A stretch of DNA of 64,000 bases from NCEH01 sp040049195 (GTDB lineage Bacteria; Pseudomonadota; Alphaproteobacteria; Rhizobiales; Xanthobacteraceae). A program made the translations under genes and the position numbers. Shown piece by piece: positions 56,670 to 64,000 of the stretch. The notes under the pieces are model-generated. The model had not been told where the DNA came from. It made no database searches and saw only the letters and a program-made list of their open reading frames with translations. The number at the start of each line of letters is the position of its first letter. Position 1 is the first letter of the stretch. The DNA lies in the NCBI RefSeq assembly GCF_040049195.1, contig NZ_JBDZDL010000008.1. One strand, 5' to 3'.

Positions 56670-58523
56670 TCACGCTTGCAGGACGTAGGTGCCCGGAGCG
56701 TCCTCGAGCGCGGGATAGCCCGCCCCCGGTGCGCCCATGGGTGGCGGGGAAACGAGGCCGGGGGAGGAGCGCTGCGCCAGCCAGCCCTGCCAGGCCGGCC
56801 ACCAGGAGCCAGGCTGCACGGGCGTGCCCGCGAACCATTCGTCAGGCCCGAGGCAGGGGTCCATGGCGCCTTTCTCGCGCAGGCGGAACTGGCGATGCGG
56901 ATGGCCCGGCTCGCTGACGATGCCGGCATTGTGCCCGCCGCTGGTCAGCACGAAGGTGACGTCGGTGTCGGTGAGATAGTGGATCTTATAGACCGAGCGC
57001 CATGGGGCGATGTGGTCGCGCTCGGTGCCCACGGTGAAGATCGGCACACGGATGTCCTGGATCGCGATCGGATGGCCGTTCACCACATAGCGGCCGGAGG
57101 CGAGATCGTTGTTCAGGAACAGCTTGCGCAGATAGTCCGAATGCATCTTGTACGGCATGCGGGTGGCGTCGGCGTTCCAGGCCATCAAATCGTTCATGGG
57201 GTAGCGCTCGCCCATGAGATAATCGTGGACCATGCGCGACCAGACCAGATCGTTGGACTTCAGCAGCTGGAACGCGCCGGCCATCTGGCTCGAGTCCAGA
57301 TAGCCGCGATCCCACATCATGTCCTCCAGCAGGCTCACCTGGCTGTGGTCGATGAACAGTTCCAGCTCGCCCGGCTCGGTGAAATCGGTCTGGGCCGCGA
57401 ACAGGGTCATGGAGGCAAGGCGCGTGTCCTTGGCATCCGCCATCGCCGCTGCGGCGACCGTGAGCAGCGTGCCGCCGAGGCAATAGCCCACCGCATGCAC
57501 CTTCTCCCCCGGCACCACCGCGTTGATGGCGTCCAGTGACGCGGCGACACCCAGGCGCCGGTAATCCTCGAAGCTGAGGTCGCGATCCTCCGCCGTCACG
57601 TTGCGCCAGGAGATGGCGAACACCGTGTGCCCCTGCCCCACGAGATAGCGGATCAGCGAATTGTTGGGCGACAGGTCGAGGATGTAATATTTCATGATCC
57701 AGGCGGGCACGATCAGCACCGGCTCGCGATACACGCCCGGCGTGGACGGGCTGTATTGGATCAGTTCGATCAGGCGGTTGCGGTAGATCACCTTGCCCGG
57801 CGTCGCGGCGACGTCGCGCCCCACCTTGAACGCCTCCACGCCGACCGGCGGCTTGTGGGCGCGCTTGCGGGCGAGGTCTTCCATCAGGTTCTTGGCGCCG
57901 GCCACATAGTTCGCGCCGCCGCTCGCCACCGTTTTGCGCGCCACCTCGGGATTGGCGAACGGCAGGTTCGCGGGCGAGGCCATGTCGAGCAGCTGACGGA
58001 CGGTGAAGGAGACCACGTCCTGGTGGTGGGGCGCCACGCCGGGCACGTCGCTGGTCGCCTCCTGCCACCATTGCTGGGTGCGCAGGAAGCCTTCGCGCCA
58101 GATGGAATAGGGCCAGCGGTTCCAGCCCTCGGCGCGGAAGCGCTCGTCGCCGGTGATCGGGCCGGCCGCCTCGAACGTGGTCGGCGCGGCGGGATTGAGC
58201 ATATGGGCGGCGAATTCGCGCGCCCCGAACATGGCCTTCAAGGCCAGTTCGGTGCGCTTGCCCGGTGCGGACGCCATGTGCAGCGCCCAATCGGTAAAGG
58301 CCAGCGCCAGGGCCGCCGGCGAGAGGCCGCCGGTCATTTCCGCCACGGCGGCGCCGAACCGCCGGTCGAACAGGCGCAGCCCCTCATGATCGACGCCCGC
58401 CGGCGCGGCGGGCAAATCGATCGGCATTTCATGGGCGGGCGGGGGCGCGGCGGCAGGGGGCGCGGCGGGCGCCGGGCCCGGCGCGTGCGTGTCGCTGACG
58501 AGTTTCAGGACCGTCTCTGCCAT
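56670..58523 (-). CDS. phaC: Poly(3-hydroxyalkanoate) synthase
   Basis: This 617-residue PHA synthase polymerises (R)-3-hydroxyacyl-CoA at granule surfaces. It has the lipase-like box GYCLGG with the catalytic cysteine (about 344-349), the aspartate in GTERDHIAPW (about 504) and the histidine in GGHNAG (about 533). The N-terminal 40 residues are a proline/alanine-rich tail. It is of the class I/II single-subunit type. It leads the reverse-strand operon phaC, hydratase-pta, ackA, fabI, mgtA. The ATG was chosen by family length; the upstream frame is shadow sequence. Confidence 0.93.
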   Translation of the reverse strand: MAETVLKLVSDTHAPGPAPAAPPAAAPPPAHEMPIDLPAAPAGVDHEGLRLFDRRFGAAVAEMTGGLSPAALALAFTDWALHMASAPGKRTELALKAMFGAREFAAHMLNPAAPTTFEAAGPITGDERFRAEGWNRWPYSIWREGFLRTQQWWQEATSDVPGVAPHHQDVVSFTVRQLLDMASPANLPFANPEVARKTVASGGANYVAGAKNLMEDLARKRAHKPPVGVEAFKVGRDVAATPGKVIYRNRLIELIQYSPSTPGVYREPVLIVPAWIMKYYILDLSPNNSLIRYLVGQGHTVFAISWRNVTAEDRDLSFEDYRRLGVAASLDAINAVVPGEKVHAVGYCLGGTLLTVAAAAMADAKDTRLASMTLFAAQTDFTEPGELELFIDHSQVSLLEDMMWDRGYLDSSQMAGAFQLLKSNDLVWSRMVHDYLMGERYPMNDLMAWNADATRMPYKMHSDYLRKLFLNNDLASGRYVVNGHPIAIQDIRVPIFTVGTERDHIAPWRSVYKIHYLTDTDVTFVLTSGGHNAGIVSEPGHPHRQFRLREKGAMDPCLGPDEWFAGTPVQPGSWWPAWQGWLAQRSSPGLVSPPPMGAPGAGYPALEDAPGTYVLQA

Positions 58524-59146
58524 TTTCGTGCGCCTTCGATGGTTCAGCCGAACGATAGCACCTCGCCCCGCGCCGCGGGGGGCATTCCGGGAAGCCGGTG
58601 ACGCAGGCCCCGGGCCGCGGAGGATGGCTCCGAAAGACCGTTCCCGTGTCCCGCGGCCCGCGCCTCGCCGGATGGCTGAAACGCGGAAGCGGACCCCTGG
58701 CCGGCCGACCCTTCGGAGCCGCGCGCAACCTAGCGGCGACGCGTGCACCGCAACAGCCTCGGAAACTACGTAAGCACGCATGACATGCCGACTAAGTATC
58801 TGTCGATGCAGGAAAGCCGGTCCGTCCGGCGGTCACGCAAGGGGAGGCAGGGCGGCGCCCGCACCACGACGCGAAGCGGAAATATCGGTTGAAATCGCCC
58901 GGCCGCAGACGCGGATGGACCGCCAGGGAACTTGGCCGTAGTTTTGAGCTTGATACCTCTTGGCGGCGTGACACACGGATGTGCAAGAATGCGTCGATAC
59001 ACACGTCGCAGACCGGCGCCGCTTCCCTCCACCGTTACGTCTGCCGGCCGAATGTGCGCGCATCATAGCCCGGCGGGCGCGGCCGGAGCACCGCCTTCCC
59101 ACGCGAGGCTCAGCCGGGCCGAGCCTCAGACCCCAGGAGCTGTCAG
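58524..59146. other. Divergent intergenic region between phaC and dps
   Basis: This stretch of 623 bases must hold the promoters of both operons. I searched for an FNR/FixK box (TTGAT-N4-ATCAA) and for an EcfG-type stress promoter (GGAAC, 16-17 bases, CGTT) and found neither in convincing form; the nearest are TTGAT at 58950-58954 without a partner and GGAAC at 58927-58931 without CGTT. Small open frames here have no protein character. A CCCAGGAGCTGTCAG ribosome binding site precedes dps. Confidence 0.5.
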
Positions 59147-59728
59147 ATGAGTGAGATGAAGTCCCAGGCCCCCAAAGCCAAGAAGGCGAAGGTCGAGCCC
59201 AAGACCACGGGCAAGCTCGACGCCGCGAAGTCGCGCTCCACGGCTGCCCTGCAGACGCGCAGCAATTATTCCTCCAACGCGGTGCAGGATATCGCCGGCG
59301 CCCTCAACGCGCTGCTGGCCGACGTGTTCGTGCTCTATCTCAAGACCAAGAACTTCCATTGGCACATGTCCGGCGCGCATTTCCGCGATTATCACCTGCT
59401 GCTGGACGAGCAGAGCGACCAGATCTTCGCCATGACCGACCCGATCGCCGAGCGCGTGCGCAAGATCGGGGGCATCACCATCAAGTCCATCGGCCAGATC
59501 GCCCGCCAGCAGCGCCTGCTGGACAATGACGCCGAATATGTCACCCCGCAGGACATGCTGAGCGAACTGCGCGACGACAATGTGCAGCTCGTCGCCTCCA
59601 TGCGCGAGGTCCACGATCTGTGCGACGAGAATCAGGACGTCGCCACCGCCAGCCTGCTGGAAAACTGGATCGACGAGACCGAGCGCCGCGCCTGGTTCCT
59701 GTTCGAGACCACCCGCCGCGAAGCCTGA
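59147..59728 (+). CDS. dps: Dps family DNA-binding ferritin-like protein
   Basis: This 193-residue protein should form a dodecamer that stores iron and shields DNA during starvation or oxidative stress. The ferroxidase residues are in KTKNFHWHMSG (about 63-73) and FRDYHLLLDEQSDQIFAM (about 77-94). The first 40 residues are lysine-rich (KSQAPKAKKAKVEPK), a tail that typically binds DNA. It lies divergent to the PHA operon, and a YoaK-like gene follows after about 100 bases. Confidence 0.93.
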   Translation: MSEMKSQAPKAKKAKVEPKTTGKLDAAKSRSTAALQTRSNYSSNAVQDIAGALNALLADVFVLYLKTKNFHWHMSGAHFRDYHLLLDEQSDQIFAMTDPIAERVRKIGGITIKSIGQIARQQRLLDNDAEYVTPQDMLSELRDDNVQLVASMREVHDLCDENQDVATASLLENWIDETERRAWFLFETTRREA

Positions 59729-59829
59729 TCCGCGCGTGCCCAAAGCGGCAGAGGGCGGGCGATCCCCGCCCTCCGCCGCACTGCCGCCTCTTGCCGCGCC
59801 TCTTGCCGCATCCATGCCGGGGACATCCC

Positions 59830-60516
59830 ATGAAGCCCAGCCTGCCCGCGATTCTCAGCCTGAACGGCGGCTATGTGGACACCGCCGGCTTCCTCGCGCT
59901 CCAGGGCCTGTTCACCGCCCATGTCACGGGCAACTTCGTCACCTTCGGCGCCGCCATGGTCCATGGCACTTCCGGCGCCTGGGCAAAGCTGCTGGCGCTG
60001 CCGGTCTTCTGCATCGTGGTGATGCTGGTGCGTCTGCTGGGCTACGGGCTTGCCGCGCGCGGCCTGCCGCAGATGCGCACCCTGCTCGGCCTGAAATTCG
60101 CCCTGCTGGCCGCCGCCGGCATCATGGCGGTGTGCTTCGGCCCGTTCGCCGATTCCGATGCCTGGCGCGCTTTGCTCACGGGCATGACCCTGGTGGCCGC
60201 CATGGCGATCCAGAACGCCATCCACCGCATCCATCTTGGCAGCGCGCCGCCCACCACGCTGATGACCGGCACCACCACCCAGGTGATGATCGACCTCGTG
60301 GACCTGGCGCGCGGCCTGCCGGCGGACCAGGCGGCGAGCGTGCGCGGCCGGCTCGGGCGCATGTCGGGCGCGGTCGCCGCCTTCGCGCTCGGCTGCGGCC
60401 TCGCGGCCTTGCTGTATGTGATGGTCGGCATGTGGTGCTTCCTGGTGCCGCCGCTGCTCGCGCTGTGCGCCGCCTATGCCGGGGAAGAAGCCGGCGTCCC
60501 GGCGCGCGCGAAATAG
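59830..60516 (+). CDS. DUF1275 (YoaK) family membrane protein
   Basis: This 228-residue inner-membrane protein has about six hydrophobic segments. The family signature is at the start (LSLNGGYVDTAGFLALQGLF, about 9-28, then AHVTGNFV) and in the second half (GTTTQVMIDLVDL). It resembles YoaK, whose function is not known. A transporter role is possible. The ATG was chosen because the signature begins directly after it; the open frame further upstream overlaps dps. Confidence 0.85.
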   Translation: MKPSLPAILSLNGGYVDTAGFLALQGLFTAHVTGNFVTFGAAMVHGTSGAWAKLLALPVFCIVVMLVRLLGYGLAARGLPQMRTLLGLKFALLAAAGIMAVCFGPFADSDAWRALLTGMTLVAAMAIQNAIHRIHLGSAPPTTLMTGTTTQVMIDLVDLARGLPADQAASVRGRLGRMSGAVAAFALGCGLAALLYVMVGMWCFLVPPLLALCAAYAGEEAGVPARAK

Positions 60517-60599
60517 GCCCCCGCCCCGGCCGCGCGCTCCCCGGCTTGAGATGAGCGGGGCCGCGCCCTAGGGTCAGGCCGCGCGGCGAGGGAGCAAGG

Positions 60600-61514
60600 A
60601 TGGACCGGATCGATGCCATGCGGGTGTTCGTCGCCGTGCTCGACGAAGGCAGCCTTGCCGGAGCCGGACGCCGGCTCGGCCATTCCCCGGCAGCCGTCAC
60701 CCGCGCCATCGCCTTCCTGGAGGCCCATGTGGGGGTGCAGCTGCTCCACCGCACCACGCGCGCGCTGCGCCTGAGCGAGGCGGGCGAGCGCTATGCCGCC
60801 GCCTGCCGGCGCATGCTCACCGACCTGGAGGAAGCCGACATGCTGGCCGCCGGCGAGCGGGCGGCGCCGCGCGGCACCCTCACGCTCACCGCGCCCCTGG
60901 TGAGCGGCGCCAAGGTGCTGCGCCCCATTCTGGATGCCTTCCTCGATGCGCAGCCGGCGGTGCGCGCCCGCCTCCTGCTGCTCGACCGGCCGGTGAATCT
61001 GGTGGACGAGGGCATCGACGTCGCCCTGCGCATCGCTCACCTGCCGGATTCCAGCCTCATCGCGGTGCGAATCGGCGAGGTGCGCCGCGTGGTCTGCGCC
61101 GCGCCCGCCTATCTGGACGGCCGCCCGGCGATCACGCGGCCGGCGGATCTTGCCGCCCATCGCTGCATCGCCATGACCAGTTTCGGGCAGGAGGCCTGGA
61201 CCTTCGCCGGCGCCGGCGGCGCGGCCGGGCAGACGGTGCAGATCGCCCCGCGCATGATCGTCAACAGCATCGAGGCCGCCACCGGCTCGGCGCTGGAGGG
61301 GCACGGCGTGACGCGGGCATTCTCCTACCAGGTGGCAGAGCACGTGCGCGCTGGCCGGCTCTCCATTCTGCTGGCGCAGCATGAGCCGCCGCCGCTGCCG
61401 GTGCACCTCCTCACGCCCGAGGGCCGCCTCCTGGTGCCCAAGGTGCGGACGTTCGTGGATTTTGCCGTGCCGCGCCTGAAGGCGGCCTTCGGGCAACTCG
61501 CCCTTCCGGCCTGA
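60600..61514 (+). CDS. LysR family transcriptional regulator
   Basis: This 304-residue regulator has the N-terminal winged helix-turn-helix (MDRIDAMRVFVAVLDEGSLA to about 60, with GHSPAAVTRAIAFLE) and a periplasmic-binding-like effector domain (about 90-295). It belongs to the CrgA/DsdC-like branch judging by RTTRALRLSEAGERYA. The target and inducer are unknown; it follows the YoaK-like gene by about 80 bases and converges on the next gene with a three-base gap. Confidence 0.9.
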   Translation: MDRIDAMRVFVAVLDEGSLAGAGRRLGHSPAAVTRAIAFLEAHVGVQLLHRTTRALRLSEAGERYAAACRRMLTDLEEADMLAAGERAAPRGTLTLTAPLVSGAKVLRPILDAFLDAQPAVRARLLLLDRPVNLVDEGIDVALRIAHLPDSSLIAVRIGEVRRVVCAAPAYLDGRPAITRPADLAAHRCIAMTSFGQEAWTFAGAGGAAGQTVQIAPRMIVNSIEAATGSALEGHGVTRAFSYQVAEHVRAGRLSILLAQHEPPPLPVHLLTPEGRLLVPKVRTFVDFAVPRLKAAFGQLALPA

Positions 61515-61517
61515 GGT

Positions 61518-62822
61518 CTATCCGCGCCGCGCGAGCTGGGACACGGCGGGGGAGCCGGTGCGCTGCGGGGTATTCACCAGCGCGCTCACGGCGCGGGCAT
61601 AATCGAGCACGAGGCCGGGGGTCCACGCCATGGCCGCCGCGCGATGGCGCAGCATGCCGGCCACCCACAGCTCCACGCTGAAAATCAGCTGCAGGACGAA
61701 CAGGAACGAACGCGCCCGCTCCTCGAACACACCGTCGAGCCCGGCATCCAGCGCCTTCGCCACCACGCTGGAGCAATTGCGATTGGTGAGATTGTAGGTG
61801 GTGTCGAGCCGATAATGCGCCCAGAACGTCCGCACCGCCGTGGTGTTGAGCCCCACGAGGCGCACCTCGGAGGTGGACGGACACCAATCCGCGCTTTCCT
61901 CGGCGTAGCTCGGCTGGAACACGCCCGGCGCGTCGTTTTCCGGGGTGGCGCGCAGCACGCGGGAGAAATCGCTCGGCGAGCGTTCGATCTCATGCCCCGG
62001 ATAATGGCTGATATAGACATCCGGCGGCAGTTCCAGCGCCGCATGGCCGGTGGAGATGATGCCCTTCTCGTCGCGCGCCGCGATATAGCGGCTGACGCCG
62101 TGATTGAGCGAAACCATATGCCCGGTGGGTGTCCACACATGGACGATCACCACGTCGCGCTCGGCTTCCTCGGCCCGCTCGTCCTGCGGCGCGGCGCCGG
62201 ATCGCAGCGCCTTGCTCCAGTCCATGCGCGGCCAGCCGCGGCTGAGGACGGCCGAGATCGGCATGTCCTCCGGCAGGTGGCGAATGCGCAAAGCGAGCGC
62301 GCAGATGCCGAAGCCGGAGACCATGAGCAATTGCCCGACATCCGCGCCCACTTCCGCCTGCCATTGGGTGGGCCAGGGCACCAGCGACCACACGCCGAGC
62401 AGGAATTCCACGCCGGCGCCGAGCAGCGACATGCGCCAGCCGGAAAAGCGCACGACATATCCGCTCACCGCGCGCAAGGTCGCGTCGGTGATGAGGAAGC
62501 CGCCGACGATGAAGCCGATGATCATGTCGCTGTGCCAGGGCGAGTCGATGATCAGCAGGCCGATCACCAGGAACACCAGTCCCTTGGCGAGCCGCAGCGG
62601 CCGCGCCCCGCCGATATGGCCGAAGAAGAAGAACACCGAGAGCAGGCCGTCCACCAGCAGGGGAATGGCGAACACGGTCGGTGGAATGCGGATCTCGTCG
62701 ATGAAGGCGTCGGCGAAGAACAGCAGCCCGAGCAGCAGCCAGAATGCGCCCGCGAGCGCCAGCACCCACCAACGCCGCCGCAGCAGCCGGGCGCCAAGAA
62801 GCAGAAGAAAGAGCTGGATCAA
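61518..62822 (-). CDS. HdeD-like membrane protein fused to a probable permuted papain-like domain
   Basis: This 434-residue protein has six or so membrane segments in residues 1-180 that resemble the HdeD/DUF308 family (WLLLGLLFFADAF, LAKGLVFLVIGLLI, SGWRMSLLGAGVEFLLG). The C-terminal domain (about 215-400) contains GHAALEL (about 257), YISHYPG and NRNCSS (about 350), with histidine before cysteine as in circularly permuted papain-fold amidases and peptidases such as the NlpC/P60-LRAT clade. A further hydrophobic stretch lies near 365-385. The start is a TTG with GGAG upstream. The role is unknown. Confidence 0.68.
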   Translation of the reverse strand: MIQLFLLLLGARLLRRRWWVLALAGAFWLLLGLLFFADAFIDEIRIPPTVFAIPLLVDGLLSVFFFFGHIGGARPLRLAKGLVFLVIGLLIIDSPWHSDMIIGFIVGGFLITDATLRAVSGYVVRFSGWRMSLLGAGVEFLLGVWSLVPWPTQWQAEVGADVGQLLMVSGFGICALALRIRHLPEDMPISAVLSRGWPRMDWSKALRSGAAPQDERAEEAERDVVIVHVWTPTGHMVSLNHGVSRYIAARDEKGIISTGHAALELPPDVYISHYPGHEIERSPSDFSRVLRATPENDAPGVFQPSYAEESADWCPSTSEVRLVGLNTTAVRTFWAHYRLDTTYNLTNRNCSSVVAKALDAGLDGVFEERARSFLFVLQLIFSVELWVAGMLRHRAAAMAWTPGLVLDYARAVSALVNTPQRTGSPAVSQLARRG

Positions 62823-63182
62823 GGAACCGGGCTCCGATCACGCAAGGCCGGGATTGTCTACATGCTTTATTTCAAGCTTCTTGCGCCCTGTCGAGGACAA
62901 ATGCCGTCGGAAGATACCTCCGAGGACCTTTCCGGCGCGATCCGCGCCGACGGCCTGGTTCCGCTTAAGCTATTTGCGGGACAGAGAATCTTTCGCCCCC
63001 TGGTGCCATCCTGTCCAGGCTCGCGTTATGGTAGGCGTGTGCATGAAGCGAGGTTCGATGTTCCGCTGTCTTCCGTCCCCGCGACCGCCGCATGCCGGTG
63101 CTGATAATGCCCGGCGGCATCTGGTGGACGTGGCGCTTCCCTCACGGCGGATGGACGAGCGTCCGGGCCGGGGCGTCGGCGC
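62823..63182. other. Divergent intergenic region before the PAS sensor gene
   Basis: This stretch of 360 bases separates the HdeD-like gene from the sensor gene. A short open frame (63028-63186, 52 codons) ends overlapping the sensor ATG (ATGA), but it lacks a convincing ribosome binding site and family similarity. No terminator or known regulatory site was found. Confidence 0.4.
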
Positions 63183-64000
63183 ATGAGACCGGGCCCCTAT
63201 TCCGAACGCGCGCTCATTCTCTGTCCGGATGAACGGGAAGGCCTGCTGGCGGCGCAATTGCTGGCCGACGCCCAGATGCCACGCAATCTGTGCCCCGATC
63301 TGCCCGCTTTGGTGGCCGAACTGGTGGGCGGCGCCGGGCTCGCGCTGATCGCCGATCAGGCGCTGGTGGACACCGATCTTTCCGCGCTGCGCGACTGGAT
63401 CGCCAACCAGCCCTCCTGGTCGGATTTTCCGTTCATCATCCTGACCGACCGCGCGGAAACCGATCGCAATCCGCTCACCGTCCATCTGTCGGACATCCTC
63501 GGCAACGTCTCGTTCGTGGAGCGGCCGTTCCAGGCGACCTCGCTGCTCAGCCTCGCGCGCACGGCCGTGCGCGGGCGGCGGCGCCAATATGAGGCGCGGG
63601 CGCGCATCGAGGAGCTGCGCGACGGCCAGGAGCAATTGCGCTTCGCCCAGGAAGCCGGCCGCATCGGCACATTCGAGCTGATGGTGGAAACCGGCACGGT
63701 CAACGTTTCAGAAACGTTCTGCCGCCTCTGGGGTCTGGACGTGCGCAGCACCTTCGCGCTGAGCGATCTCTACGACGTCGTGGTGCCGGAGGACCGTCCC
63801 CGCCTCAAGACCGTCGGCACGGAACTTCCAGGCGACGCGCTGGCCTATACCGAATATCGCATCCGCCGCCCCGACACCGGCGAAGTGCGCTGGATCGCGC
63901 GGCAGGGCGAGCCGGTATCCGACACCGCCACGGGCGCGCGGCGCTATTTCGGCGTCACCTATGACATCACCGCCCAGAAGCGCGCCGAGGCCGACCTGCG
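63183..64000 (+). CDS. PAS-domain sensor protein, probably a histidine kinase (cut by window end)
   Basis: The visible 272 residues have an N-terminal receiver-like domain (RALILCPDEREGLLAAQLL to about 130). Its C-terminal lysine position reads ERPF instead of KPF, so it is probably degenerate. A short coiled coil (about 133-155) is followed by a PAS domain of the PAS_3 type (FAQEAGRIGTFELMVETG, then YRIRRPDTGEVRWIARQG, YFGVTYDITAQKRAEADL, about 157-272). The layout is typical of HWE or HisKA_2 kinases in this order of bacteria, but the kinase part lies beyond the window. The frame is open to the last base. Confidence 0.8.
   Translation, partial: MRPGPYSERALILCPDEREGLLAAQLLADAQMPRNLCPDLPALVAELVGGAGLALIADQALVDTDLSALRDWIANQPSWSDFPFIILTDRAETDRNPLTVHLSDILGNVSFVERPFQATSLLSLARTAVRGRRRQYEARARIEELRDGQEQLRFAQEAGRIGTFELMVETGTVNVSETFCRLWGLDVRSTFALSDLYDVVVPEDRPRLKTVGTELPGDALAYTEYRIRRPDTGEVRWIARQGEPVSDTATGARRYFGVTYDITAQKRAEADL

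Noticed and set aside
58930..58965. Possible FNR/FixK box near TTGATACCTCTTGG
   Set aside because: Only the left half TTGAT matches; the right half lacks ATCAA.
58766..59032. Small minus-strand frame (88 codons) upstream of phaC
   Set aside because: It has no ribosome binding site, no hydrophobic or family pattern, and other frames in the same stretch are equally open.

Overview
The window is 64 kb of GC-rich chromosomal DNA, densely packed with genes on both strands. The protein content points to an alphaproteobacterium of the Hyphomicrobiales, most likely Xanthobacteraceae (Xanthobacter, Azorhizobium or Ancylobacter type). The evidence is the ffh-rpsP-rimM-trmD-rplS order, a NasS/NasT-controlled assimilatory nitrate cluster, a PHA synthase/hydratase-Pta/AckA/FabI operon, glutathione-dependent formaldehyde oxidation genes and a canonical parS site. 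The genus is an inference. I found no tRNA, rRNA, CRISPR array, insertion sequence or prophage. The parS site at 42094 suggests the region is origin-proximal.

Layout. 1-628 holds no recognisable gene; its first 110 bases are AT-rich with DnaA-box-like sequences. 0.6-13.7 kb is housekeeping and metabolism: a membrane-anchored M23 peptidase, a secreted unknown, ClpB with a possible heat-shock promoter, MOSC protein plus CobB, an aldehyde dehydrogenase of the succinate-semialdehyde type, and a trehalose-synthase-like GH13 enzyme. 14-18 kb is the translation/secretion block ffh, rpsP, rimM, trmD, rplS. 18-25.7 kb is an envelope-related patch: a secreted alpha/beta hydrolase, two glycosyltransferase-like genes, and two paralogous membrane-anchored proteins built from a repeated module of about 110 residues, the larger ending in a glycosidase-like domain.

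25.8-40.8 kb is a nitrate assimilation locus. nasT-nasS encode the nitrate-responsive antiterminator and its sensor. Downstream, nrtABC encode nitrate import, followed by a single-domain globin, a NirB-like FAD reductase, siroheme nitrite reductase NirA, a CysJ-like flavoprotein and nitrate reductase NasA. The leader before nrtA carries two hexaloop hairpins with the A1/G4 pattern of ANTAR targets, directly followed by an intrinsic terminator. This is the expected site of NasT antitermination, so sensor, antiterminator and RNA target are all visible in one locus. A Tat-exported amidohydrolase gene points the other way between nasS and nrtA.

40.8-48.7 kb mixes pyrophosphatase, a GNAT acetyltransferase, the parS site, MsrA, a fumarylacetoacetase-family hydrolase, a zinc-ribbon metallopeptidase, a GhrA-like reductase and several small unknowns. 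48.7-50.7 kb is the formaldehyde detoxification pair (S-formylglutathione hydrolase and class III alcohol dehydrogenase). 50.8-58.5 kb, reverse strand, is a tight operon phaC - phaJ/pta fusion - ackA - fabI - mgtA, joining polyhydroxyalkanoate, acetyl-phosphate and acyl-chain chemistry. 59-64 kb has dps, a YoaK-like membrane protein, a LysR regulator, an HdeD-like membrane protein fused to a probable permuted papain-like domain, and a PAS sensor protein cut by the window end.
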